From JBAZOD01 sp041648955 (GTDB taxonomy: Bacteria; Patescibacteriota; Patescibacteriia; Patescibacteriales; JAQTRU01): a stretch of 11,019 nucleotides of DNA. The position numbers were made by a program, and so were the translations under genes. The notes beneath the pieces were generated by a model, which worked only from the letters and a program-made list of their open reading frames with translations, was not told the DNA's origin and ran no database searches. The stretch covers positions 1 through 11,019 of the forward strand of contig JBAZOD010000031.1 of assembly GCA_041648955.1 (NCBI GenBank). Direction: 5' to 3'. Shown piece after piece: positions 1 through 5,412 of the stretch (position 1 is the stretch's first letter; the number at the start of each line of letters is the position of its first letter).

Positions 1-145
1 GAGATATAATAATTCAGCTAAGGAATTCAATATTATGGTTAAGAGAGTGCCGGCAAAATGGATTGCTTCAATGTTCGGATTTGGAGAAAAAAATTATTTT
101 GAATCAGCGGCTGGCTCAGAAAACGCCCCAGCGGTTAAATTTTAA
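1..145 (+). CDS. lemA: LemA family protein, C-terminal fragment (5' end outside window)
   Basis: An open frame runs from base 2 to the TAA at 143-145 and gives 47 residues with no start in view. The sequence reads RYNNSAKEFNIMVKRVPAKW, then IASMFGFGEKNYFESAAG, and ends in APAVKF. This is the characteristic LemA C-terminus: the last helix, then a (F/V)Px(N/K)xIAxxFGF turn, a YFE segment and a short hydrophobic end. LemA proteins are membrane-anchored helical bundles of uncertain function, usually with an N-terminal transmembrane segment that is not visible here. The next gene encodes a TPM-domain protein, the most frequent neighbour of lemA in bacteria, which supports the call. The family assignment rests on a short tail but on a distinctive one. 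Confidence 0.85.
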   Translation, partial: RYNNSAKEFNIMVKRVPAKWIASMFGFGEKNYFESAAGSENAPAVKF

Positions 146-160
146 TTTACAAGTAATTAT

Positions 161-272
161 TGTCATCCTGAGCGGAGCGAAGGATCCCGAGAACAACGAG
201 TTGTTCGTCGATTATAGTTAACCAGAAGACCGCGGGATCCTTCATCCCGAGGCTTCGGGATTCAGGATGACA
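161..272. repeat. 112-bp multi-hairpin palindromic repeat (MITE/REP-like)
   Basis: The element has nested inverted repeats. Its outer arms TGTCATCCTGA (161-171) and TCAGGATGACA (262-272) are perfect complements. The inner arms GAAGGATCCCG (179-189) and CGGGATCCTTC (233-243) are also perfect. Two further hairpins sit inside: GAACAA/TTGTTC (191-196 with 201-206) and ATCCCGA/TCGGGAT (244-250 with 255-261, loop GGCT). The whole can fold as a branched cruciform. The motif TGTCATCCTGAGC...GGATC resembles short non-autonomous repeats I recall from many bacterial genomes. No target-site duplication is obvious in the flanks and no transposase is encoded. As RNA it could stabilise or attenuate the lemA-TPM transcript. 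Confidence 0.8.
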
Positions 273-297
273 AGAGGTTTAATATTTTTTATTTAAG

Positions 298-1179
298 ATG
301 TTTAAATTATTCAGGAAAATAATAATATTTGTTTTGGCTTTTTTTGTGATGTCGCCCGCCCTGGCCTATTATAATCCTGGTACGCCGACCGGTTTTGTTA
401 ATGATTATGCTGGCATGATGGGTGGGGCTGATAAGCAAAATCTGGAAACAAAATTAGTTAATTTTGAAAAGGAAACCAGCAACGAAATTTCCGTGGTTAC
501 AATTAAGAGCCTGGACGGCGATACGATTGAAAATTTTGCGGTCAAACTTTTTGAAGACTGGAAAATTGGCAAAGCCAAAAATGATAATGGTATTTTGCTT
601 TTAATCTCCAAAGAAGATAGGAAGATGCGGATTGAGGTTGGTTATGGCCTGGAGGGCGCTTTGACTGATGCGCAAAGTTTTTGGATTATTGACGGCATCA
701 TGAAGCCGGCTTTCAGAGAAGAAAAATATTACCAAGGCATAGATCAGGCAGTTGACAAGATAATGGCAGCAACTCAAGGCGAGTATATTCCGGAGAGCCA
801 GCCAGCAAAAGGATTGAGCTCAAAAGCCTGGGAGAATATTTTTTGGATTGGACTTTTCGCTATAATGTGGATAGCGAGTATTTTGGGAAGAAGCAAATCC
901 TGGTGGGCGGGCGGAGTAATTGGGGGAATTATAGGAATAATAATCGGGGTAATTAAAGGCTTTGTTATTTTTGGCTTAGTTTCTATTGCGGTTTTGATTC
1001 CCTTCGGGTTGTTATTTGATTTTATAGTTTCTAAAAATTATGCGAAGCATAAGGCGAGTGGTACTATTCCTTGGTGGATCGGCGGCGGACGCGGAGGCAG
1101 CGGCGGTTTTGGCGGCGGAGGATTTGGCGGTTTTGGCGGCGGGTCGTCCGGCGGCGGTGGTGCAAGCGGAAGCTGGTAG
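298..1179 (+). CDS. TPM-domain (YgcG-like) membrane protein
   Basis: This 293-residue protein starts with a signal peptide: basic MFKLFRK, a hydrophobic core to about residue 18, and an ALA cleavage motif before Y24. Residues about 30-160 form a TPM domain, with VNDYAGMM near the start, the central DNGILLLISKEDRKMRIEVGYGLEG, and a PAFREEKYYQGI helix. Two or three hydrophobic segments follow (about 180-197 and 205-245). The tail (262-293) is nearly all Gly with Ser and Phe and ends in SGSW, typical of YgcG-type proteins. TPM domains were named for a proposed phosphatase activity, but the physiological role is unsettled. The predicted arrangement is an extracytoplasmic TPM domain anchored by C-terminal helices. 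Pairing with lemA is classical. No good SD lies before the ATG; an AGAGG about 20 bases upstream is too far. Confidence 0.9.
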   Translation: MFKLFRKIIIFVLAFFVMSPALAYYNPGTPTGFVNDYAGMMGGADKQNLETKLVNFEKETSNEISVVTIKSLDGDTIENFAVKLFEDWKIGKAKNDNGILLLISKEDRKMRIEVGYGLEGALTDAQSFWIIDGIMKPAFREEKYYQGIDQAVDKIMAATQGEYIPESQPAKGLSSKAWENIFWIGLFAIMWIASILGRSKSWWAGGVIGGIIGIIIGVIKGFVIFGLVSIAVLIPFGLLFDFIVSKNYAKHKASGTIPWWIGGGRGGSGGFGGGGFGGFGGGSSGGGGASGSW

Positions 1180-1192
1180 TTTTGCAGTTAGT

Positions 1193-1221
1193 TTGACATA
1201 ATCTTGATTTTTTTGTAATAT
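1193..1221 (+). promoter_or_regulatory. Sigma70-type promoter for the NIF3 gene
   Basis: A perfect -35 TTGACA (1193-1198) is followed by exactly 17 bases and a -10-like TAATAT (1216-1221, four of six consensus positions). Transcription would start near 1228, leaving a leader of about 20 bases with no SD before the ATG at 1251. Its position just after the TPM stop suggests that the NIF3 gene is its own unit. No terminator is visible between the two genes. Confidence 0.7.
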
Positions 1222-1250
1222 CGTAAGATTAGAAATAACTTAAAAATTAT

Positions 1251-2195
1251 ATGAATGTACAACAAATTTACGACCTGGCAGTGAAGATGGGCATTAAGGC
1301 TGATCTTCGGGGCGAGAAAAATGTCATAAAGAATTTGGAAAGAATAAAAGGAAAATATGAAAAAATGGGTAAGGAAGAAAAAGCTGAATTTGATAAAGAA
1401 AAATTAACTAATCCTTATAGCGATTCCCGGATTTTATTTTCCGGCGGCAAGAAAGAAATTAGAAAAGTTTTAGTCGGAGTTGATATGGAAGGGTCGGAAC
1501 TTCTTTTGGCTGATAAGCTGGGAGATGTTGATTTGGTAATTGCCCATCATCCGGAAGGGCCGGCTTTGGCCGATCTTCATGGTGTTATGGATTTGCAGGC
1601 AGAGGTTTTGGCTGGATACGGCGTGCCGATAAATATCGCCGAATCGGTTATTCGCCCGCGAATTTCTGAAGTAGGGCGAGGAGTGGGTTCTGCTAATCAT
1701 AATCGCAGTGTTGATATGGCCAAAATTTTGGGTTTGAATTTTATGTGTGTCCACACTCCCTGCGATAATTTAGGCGCAAATTATTTAGAAAAATTGCTTA
1801 CAAAAAAGAAACCGGAATTTGTAGAAGATATTTTGAAACTTCTCAAAGATATACCAGAATTTAAAGAAGCCACCAAATTAAAAGCCGGTCCGAAATTATT
1901 TGTCGGCAGCCCGGATGACAGATGTGGGAAAGTGGTAGTGACCGAATTCACCGGCGGCACTTCCGGCTCTAAAGATATTTATGAAAAAATGTCTCAATAT
2001 GGAATCGGCACGATTATCGGCATGCATATGAGCGAGGAACATAGAAAAGAAGCGGAAAAAGCTCATATTAATGTAGTAATTGCCGGGCATATGGCATCTG
2101 ATTCCTTGGGTCTTAATTTATTTTTGGACGAGCTGGAAAAGAAGGGAATAAAAGTTGTTCCTGTTTCTGGGCTGATTAGAATAAAGAGATTTTAA
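1251..2195 (+). CDS. NIF3-family dinuclear metal-binding protein
   Basis: This 314-residue protein carries the NIF3 (DUF34, YbgI-like) signatures. They are GVDME (76-80), DLVIAHHPEG with the metal-binding H99-H100, VHTPCDN (H168, D172, matching the usual HTxxD) and, near the C-terminus, IAGHMASDSLG (H280, D284). The last motif normally has Glu after the His (GHxxxE), so D284 is a conservative change. The region around GGTSGS (235-240) and GMHMSEEH (257-264) is typical of NIF3 forms without the central PII-like insertion. About 70 residues, rich in Lys and Glu, precede the core, which is longer than in many bacterial homologues. The family forms metal-containing hexameric rings. Its biochemical role is uncertain; metal insertion or nucleotide-sugar and GTP cyclohydrolase-like activities have been suggested. 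It has its own promoter and no SD. Confidence 0.9.
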   Translation: MNVQQIYDLAVKMGIKADLRGEKNVIKNLERIKGKYEKMGKEEKAEFDKEKLTNPYSDSRILFSGGKKEIRKVLVGVDMEGSELLLADKLGDVDLVIAHHPEGPALADLHGVMDLQAEVLAGYGVPINIAESVIRPRISEVGRGVGSANHNRSVDMAKILGLNFMCVHTPCDNLGANYLEKLLTKKKPEFVEDILKLLKDIPEFKEATKLKAGPKLFVGSPDDRCGKVVVTEFTGGTSGSKDIYEKMSQYGIGTIIGMHMSEEHRKEAEKAHINVVIAGHMASDSLGLNLFLDELEKKGIKVVPVSGLIRIKRF

Positions 2196-2205
2196 AATTT
2201 AGTAT

Positions 2206-2223
2206 TTGTCAATATTTTGATAA
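2206..2223. promoter_or_regulatory. Operator-like dyad overlapping the -35 of the Fic unit
   Basis: TTGTCAATATTTTGATAA matches its own reverse complement at 14 of 18 positions (TTxTCAA...TTGAxAA). It covers the -35 element of the promoter at 2217-2244. That is where the autoregulator of a toxin-antitoxin operon would bind. The AT-richness means chance symmetry is possible, and no DNA-binding protein has been identified here. Confidence 0.3.
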
Positions 2224-2244
2224 AACAGTAAAATATGTTAAAAT
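2217..2244 (+). promoter_or_regulatory. Extended -10 promoter of the Fic unit, predicted leaderless
   Basis: The -35 TTGATA (2217-2222) is followed by a 16-base spacer and TAAAAT (2239-2244). TG at 2236-2237 makes an extended -10 element, TGTTAAAAT. A start seven bases downstream of the -10 falls at 2251, the A of the ATG of the next ORF, so the mRNA is predicted to be leaderless. The same nonamer recurs at 9461-9469 upstream of the sugar kinase gene. Confidence 0.6.
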
Positions 2245-2250
2245 AATAAT

Positions 2251-2421
2251 ATGTTTAGAAATATAATAAACAATTTTAAGACACATGTTCATTGCTCTGA
2301 CAAACAGAGAACTATTTCCTCTGACAAAAATTGGGAAATTGTCGGCTCTCATAAAGCAAAGGCCGCTCAAGAGGTTAGTGCAGGTGTTGGCAATGCGTTA
2401 AGAAGATTGTCCGATGATTAA
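2251..2421 (+). CDS. Small protein upstream of Fic, possible antitoxin (56 aa)
   Basis: The ORF runs from ATG 2251 to TAA 2419-2421 and ends two bases before the Fic start codon, so translational coupling is likely. The product starts MFRNIINNFKTHVHC. SDK occurs twice, encoded by the direct repeat CTCTGACAAA at 2295-2304 and 2319-2328. It continues NWEIVGSHKAKAAQEV and ends in a probable helix, GVGNALRRLSDD. I recognise no family. It shows neither an obvious Phd-type sequence nor the S/TxxxE(G/N) inhibitory motif of class I Fic antitoxins. Its small size, basic and helical character, and position as first gene of a two-gene Fic operon make an antitoxin role plausible, but this is inference from context. 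It has no SD and probably a leaderless start. Confidence 0.55.
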   Translation: MFRNIINNFKTHVHCSDKQRTISSDKNWEIVGSHKAKAAQEVSAGVGNALRRLSDD

Positions 2422-2423
2422 TT

Positions 2424-2939
2424 ATGGAATATTTAGAGAGATGTGATTTGGATAAAATATTTAAATCAATTAAGGATGTTTTAAATAATAATGAAGATAG
2501 GTTGCCAGATTATTCTAAAGAAAAAAGGGGGTGTGAAGATTTTGTTAGTGTTTTGGATAGGGTAAAACTCAATTATTATAATGACGTTTATGATAAGGCA
2601 TCATTTTTGTTTATCTCAATCAATAAAGGGCATTATTTTTCAAATGGTAATAAGAGATTATCATTATTTACATCATTGCTTTTTATGTTTATTAACGGTT
2701 TTAAGCTGGTCCATCATAGCAAACAAGAATATGAAAATAAATTGAGAATAATTTTTCCTGAGTATAGCGATTATAAAGAGTATAAAGAGTTTAATTCTGT
2801 TAATTATGCATATTATAATTTAACTTTAATTATAGCCGAAAGTAATATTCTAAATATCTCAAATGATGAATTAAAATTACGATTAAAAAAATTCCTTAAA
2901 TTTTCCTTAGAATTAACTGATAGCAGTAAAAAGGTATAG
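2424..2939 (+). CDS. Fic/Doc-family protein with altered active-site motif
   Basis: This 171-residue all-helical protein aligns with the Fic/Doc core. YDKASFLFISINKGHYF (56-72) matches the helix before the active loop (normally EKAA..L...I.NHPF). HYFSNGNKR (70-78) takes the place of HPFxDGNKR, and the following helix LFTSLLFMFINGFKL matches ALxxxLxFLxxNGYxL. H70, G75, N76, K77 and R78 are kept. Pro is replaced by Tyr71, and the acidic Mg-coordinating residue by Asn74. Lys rather than Gly before the Arg is the Doc-type pattern; Doc phosphorylates EF-Tu whereas most Fic enzymes AMPylate. Loss of the acidic residue may weaken catalysis or change the reaction. The gene is markedly AT-rich (hand-counted 60-base lines at 2461 and 2761 are 23% and 20% GC), unlike its neighbours, which suggests recent acquisition. 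The next feature is a terminator. Confidence 0.8.
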   Translation: MEYLERCDLDKIFKSIKDVLNNNEDRLPDYSKEKRGCEDFVSVLDRVKLNYYNDVYDKASFLFISINKGHYFSNGNKRLSLFTSLLFMFINGFKLVHHSKQEYENKLRIIFPEYSDYKEYKEFNSVNYAYYNLTLIIAESNILNISNDELKLRLKKFLKFSLELTDSSKKV

Positions 2940-2966
2940 CTTTAATTATTTATCATTCTTGCAGGG

Positions 2967-2990
2967 TAGCTCGTTTCGGCGAGCTATTTT
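2967..2990 (+). terminator. Rho-independent terminator after the Fic unit
   Basis: Perfect 7-bp stem TAGCTCG (2967-2973) with CGAGCTA (2980-2986), loop TTTCGG, then TTTT and a further AGTT. It ends the Fic transcript 28 bases after the stop codon, just before the U32 gene. Confidence 0.7.
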
Positions 2991-3001
2991 AGTTAAATAA
3001 A

Positions 3002-4273
3002 ATGAAAAATAATATTAAAAAAAAACTTGAGTTGATTGCTCCGGCCGGCAATCTGGAAAAAATGAAAACGGCGTTTGCCTTTGGGGCGGATGCGGTTTAT
3101 TTAGGCATTCCTGATTTTTCTTTGCGGGTGAGAATCAATGATTTTGATATTGTTGGAATTAGCGAGGCAACTAAGTATGCTCACAAGATTGGAAAAAAGG
3201 TTTATGTTACGGCTAATATTTTCGCTCACAATAAACATCTAAAGAAATTACCAGCTCATATAAAAGAATTGGAAAGAATCGGCGTGGATGGAATATTTGT
3301 TTCTGACCCGGCCATCTTCGAAGAGGTAAAAAAAATTTGGCCAAAAGCAAAAATTATTCTCTCTACGCAGGCAAATTGTACTAATTGGCAAGCTGCTAAA
3401 TTTTGGCTGAAACTTGGAGCGAAAAGAATTATTTTGGGGAGAGAGTTGAGTTTGGCTGAAGTCAGAGAAATAAAGAAAAAAAATCCAAAATTGGAATTAG
3501 AATGTTTTGTGCACGGAGCTTTATGTATGGCTTATTCCGGCCGATGTTTTTTGTCTAAATATTTTAATGACCGCAATGCCAATCTGGGCGATTGTTCTCA
3601 ACCCTGCCGCTGGAATTATAAAATATCCGCTGATAATCATGAAACCATGGAATTGGTGGAGGAAGAGCACGGCAGTTATATTTTAAATTCTAAAGATTTA
3701 TGCTTGATAAAAAGAATGCCGGAGCTGATTGAAGCGGGAGTGAGCGCTTTCAAAATTGAAGGCCGAGCCAAGAGTGTTTATTATTTAGCAAATATTATCG
3801 GAGCTTATAGAAAGGCGATAGACGCAATTTCAGAAAATGTTGAGCAAAAGAAATTAAAAAAAGAATTGAATTTTTTGTACAAAGAATTAGAAGAAAAAAT
3901 GTTTCATCGGGGATATACAGAAGGATTTATGTTTGAAGAAGGGAAGACCGCGCAAAATTTAGACAACTCGCATAATTTGCCAGAATGGGAATTTTGCGGA
4001 CAGGTCATTAAAAATAAAAATTTAAAAATAAAAAATAAAAAATACGATAGCGTAGTTATTGTGAAAGCGCATAATACTATAAAGGTTGGAGACGAGATAG
4101 AGATTGTCAGGCCGAGTTATGATATAATAAAGATGAAGATAAAAAAGATGATAAATGCCAAAAATGGCGAAGAAATCCAAGAGGCGCATGGCGGAGGAAG
4201 CGGAGATACGGTGATTTTAGAAGTAAAACAAGAGGTGCCGGAGTATAGCGTGGTGAGGAGACGCATAACGTAA
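3002..4273 (+). CDS. U32-family protein, YegQ/TrhP-like (tRNA wobble-uridine hydroxylation)
   Basis: This 423-residue protein opens with the U32 N-terminal barrel motif ELIAPAGNLEKMKTAFAFGA (10-29) and AVYLG. It holds the family signature around 167-186: ECFVHGALCMAYSGRCFLS. Then come DCSQPCRWNY (197-206) and KIEGRAKS (251-258). Cys 175, 182, 198 and 202 match the E. coli YegQ/TrhP pattern (LCxAYSGRCLLS...CTxxCRW). The family is historically labelled as collagenase-like protease. TrhP and relatives are now known to act in tRNA U34 5-hydroxylation, and related U32 proteins use an iron-sulfur cluster, so the RNA-modifying role is more likely. A C-terminal beta domain (about 330-420) fits the U32 C-terminal domain. 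Residues 336-348 (IKNKNLKIKNKKY) are a low-complexity insert encoded by A/T-only DNA. No SD is present. Confidence 0.88.
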   Translation: MKNNIKKKLELIAPAGNLEKMKTAFAFGADAVYLGIPDFSLRVRINDFDIVGISEATKYAHKIGKKVYVTANIFAHNKHLKKLPAHIKELERIGVDGIFVSDPAIFEEVKKIWPKAKIILSTQANCTNWQAAKFWLKLGAKRIILGRELSLAEVREIKKKNPKLELECFVHGALCMAYSGRCFLSKYFNDRNANLGDCSQPCRWNYKISADNHETMELVEEEHGSYILNSKDLCLIKRMPELIEAGVSAFKIEGRAKSVYYLANIIGAYRKAIDAISENVEQKKLKKELNFLYKELEEKMFHRGYTEGFMFEEGKTAQNLDNSHNLPEWEFCGQVIKNKNLKIKNKKYDSVVIVKAHNTIKVGDEIEIVRPSYDIIKMKIKKMINAKNGEEIQEAHGGGSGDTVILEVKQEVPEYSVVRRRIT

Positions 4274-4275
4274 AT

Positions 4276-4407
4276 AATTTTCAATTTTTAATTTCTAAAC
4301 AATTTTCAATGACCAAATTTTATAATTTCTAAACTTATTAATAAGATAATTAGAAATTTAAAAATTAAAAATTGTTTGAAAATTGAAAATTAGAAATTGA
4401 AAATTAA
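4276..4407. repeat. AT-rich imperfect inverted repeat between U32 gene and ruvA
   Basis: This stretch is made of recurring words such as AATTTCTAAAC, CAATTTTC and their complements. CAATTTTTAATTT (4282-4294) is an exact reverse complement of 4362-4374. AATTTCTA (4324-4331) pairs with TAGAAATT (4351-4358). A perfect 12-bp palindrome, CTTATTAATAAG, lies at the centre (4334-4345). The right end carries tandem GAAAATT words. The symmetry suggests a MITE-like or stem-loop repeat of the kind common between genes in Parcubacteria (recalled, not searched). It could also act as a weak bidirectional terminator. No ORF or clear promoter is seen. Confidence 0.6.
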
Positions 4408-4413
4408 TAAAAT

Positions 4414-4992
4414 ATGATCTCATATTTAAAAGGAAAAATTTTAGCCAAAAGGCAAAATTTTATAATAGTTAGCGTTAATGGCGTTGGGTATCAGGTTTTT
4501 TTAAGTCCAGGCGCACAGATTAAAATGGAAGCAGGACAGGAGATAGAAGTTTATACCCACCAGCACGTGCGGGAAGATGCCTTGGATCTGTATGGTTTTC
4601 GGTCTTTGGAAGAGATGGAATTTTTTGAATTATTATTGTCTGTTTCCGGCATTGGCCCGAAATCAGCTTTGGGAGTTTTAGCTGTGGCTAGCATTGATGA
4701 TATCAAAGAATCTATTGTCCGCGGAGATTCTGAACTTCTAACTAAGGTTTCTGGTATAGGACGAAAGACGGCAGAAAGAGTTGTTTTGGAGCTGAAAGAA
4801 AAGATTGGGAGATTGACTAGTATTATTGGAGAAAAAGGGGATGTTATTTCATCCAACGGCGATGAGATTGACGCTTTGATGGTTTTGGGGTATTCTATGC
4901 AACAAGCGAGAGACGCTCTGCGAAAAGTGGGTAGCGAAATAAAGGATAGTGGCGAGAGAATCAGGGAAGCTTTGAAAAAAATAGGAAAATAA
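4414..4992 (+). CDS. ruvA: Holliday junction branch migration protein RuvA
   Basis: The 192 residues match RuvA in length and order of domains. The N-terminal OB fold starts MISYLKGKIL and includes GVGYQVF (23-29) and the strand THQHVREDALDLYGF (48-62). Two helix-hairpin-helix motifs follow: VSGIGPKSAL (77-86) and VSGIGRKTAE (112-121). A linker leads to domain III (about 150-191, EIDALMVLGYSMQQARDAL), which binds RuvB. The RuvA tetramer holds Holliday junctions while RuvB drives branch migration. ruvB and ruvC are not in the window. There is no SD before the ATG; the gene follows an AT-rich repeat. Confidence 0.97.
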   Translation: MISYLKGKILAKRQNFIIVSVNGVGYQVFLSPGAQIKMEAGQEIEVYTHQHVREDALDLYGFRSLEEMEFFELLLSVSGIGPKSALGVLAVASIDDIKESIVRGDSELLTKVSGIGRKTAERVVLELKEKIGRLTSIIGEKGDVISSNGDEIDALMVLGYSMQQARDALRKVGSEIKDSGERIREALKKIGK

Positions 4993-5030
4993 TTTTTAAA
5001 TTAAAATATTTTTTAAAACCGTTCATTACC

Positions 5031-5036
5031 AAGGAG
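5031..5036 (+). promoter_or_regulatory. Ribosome binding site of cassette gene 1
   Basis: AAGGAG with a 6-base spacer to ATG 5043. It is the first of four SD sequences in the cassette and fixes the start of the 56-residue ORF. Confidence 0.75.
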
Positions 5037-5042
5037 CTTTGT

Positions 5043-5213
5043 ATGCGTGCGCTAAAACGTTTATGGCGAAGATTCTTTCCTGATTACATGGAAGGAAAAG
5101 GTGAGCTAATCAGTGGAGATGTAAATCTGGAAGAGCTGATAAATTTAGCACAAAAAATGGGAGAATTTTCGAGAAATGCGCGTATGATAATCGCGCATAA
5201 TTATGGGAGTTGA
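5043..5213 (+). CDS. Cassette gene 1: unknown small protein (56 aa)
   Basis: The ORF runs from ATG 5043, six bases after AAGGAG, to TGA 5211-5213. The product begins with a strongly basic, amphipathic stretch, MRALKRLWRRFFPDY. It continues with EGKGELISGDVNLEELINLA, a likely acidic helix, and ends MGEFSRNARMIIAHNYGS. It has no signal peptide or full transmembrane segment, but the Arg/Trp/Phe-rich N-terminus could touch membrane or nucleic acid. I recognise no family. It is the first of a run of small ORFs downstream of ruvA, with no recognisable promoter in the 50 bases between; transcription may read through from ruvA. The good SD is unlike the conserved genes around it, which supports real translation. 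A GC-rich hairpin forms in its last codons. Confidence 0.6.
   Translation: MRALKRLWRRFFPDYMEGKGELISGDVNLEELINLAQKMGEFSRNARMIIAHNYGS
5176..5198 (+). other. GC-rich hairpin at the end of cassette gene 1
   Basis: ATGCGCG (5176-5182) pairs perfectly with CGCGCAT (5192-5198) around a 9-base loop. It lies 26 bases before the SD of gene 2. It has no T-tract, so it is not a terminator. It may act in mRNA processing or translational coupling. Confidence 0.45.
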
Positions 5214-5224
5214 AAATTTCTCTG

Positions 5225-5232
5225 AAAGGAGG
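5225..5232 (+). promoter_or_regulatory. Ribosome binding site of cassette gene 2
   Basis: AAAGGAGG with a 6-base spacer to ATG 5239. It is near-perfectly complementary to the 16S 3' end. It favours ATG 5239 over the in-frame ATG at 5203, which would spoil the signal peptide and has no SD. Confidence 0.85.
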
Positions 5233-5238
5233 GGTGCG

Positions 5239-5412
5239 ATGAGGAGATCTGGCGTAACTGTTGTTGTTTTTTTCTTGTGCTTGTCGGTTAGCGGTTGCGG
5301 CGCGATTCTGCGCAATGCGACTAATCTTGGTTGTATTATGCCGGAAGAAGAAAAGGATGAGAATGGAGGTGAGCAAAATGTCGGAAGCTCTTCTGAAGAA
5401 ATTGCCTTTTAA
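5239..5412 (+). CDS. Cassette gene 2: small lipoprotein (57 aa)
   Basis: The product starts MRRSG, followed by a hydrophobic core VTVVVFFLCLSVSG and a lipobox ending VSGC (Cys20), a standard signal peptidase II site. The predicted mature lipoprotein is only about 38 residues: CGAILRNATNLGC, then an acidic, Ser/Gly-rich tail (PEEEKDENGGEQ, SSSEEIAF). A second Cys lies 12 residues after the lipid Cys. Size and form resemble entericidin or bacteriocin-release lipoproteins in outline only; there is no convincing sequence match. It overlaps gene 3 by 35 bases in another frame, so the two are likely translated together. A start with AAAGGAGG and a coherent lipoprotein signal make this the best-supported ORF of the cassette. 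The SD-bearing region is GC-richer than ruvA or proS. Confidence 0.7.
   Translation: MRRSGVTVVVFFLCLSVSGCGAILRNATNLGCIMPEEEKDENGGEQNVGSSSEEIAF
5365..5372 (+). promoter_or_regulatory. Ribosome binding site of cassette gene 3
   Basis: GGAGGTGA with a 5-base spacer to ATG 5378. This is eight bases of perfect anti-SD complementarity, placed inside the coding region of gene 2. It sets the gene 3 start well downstream of the open frame that begins at 5261. Confidence 0.8.

Noticed and set aside
5203..5238. Upstream ATG for the small lipoprotein
   Set aside because: It adds 12 charged residues before the signal peptide and has no SD. The ATG at 5239 has AAAGGAGG at six bases.
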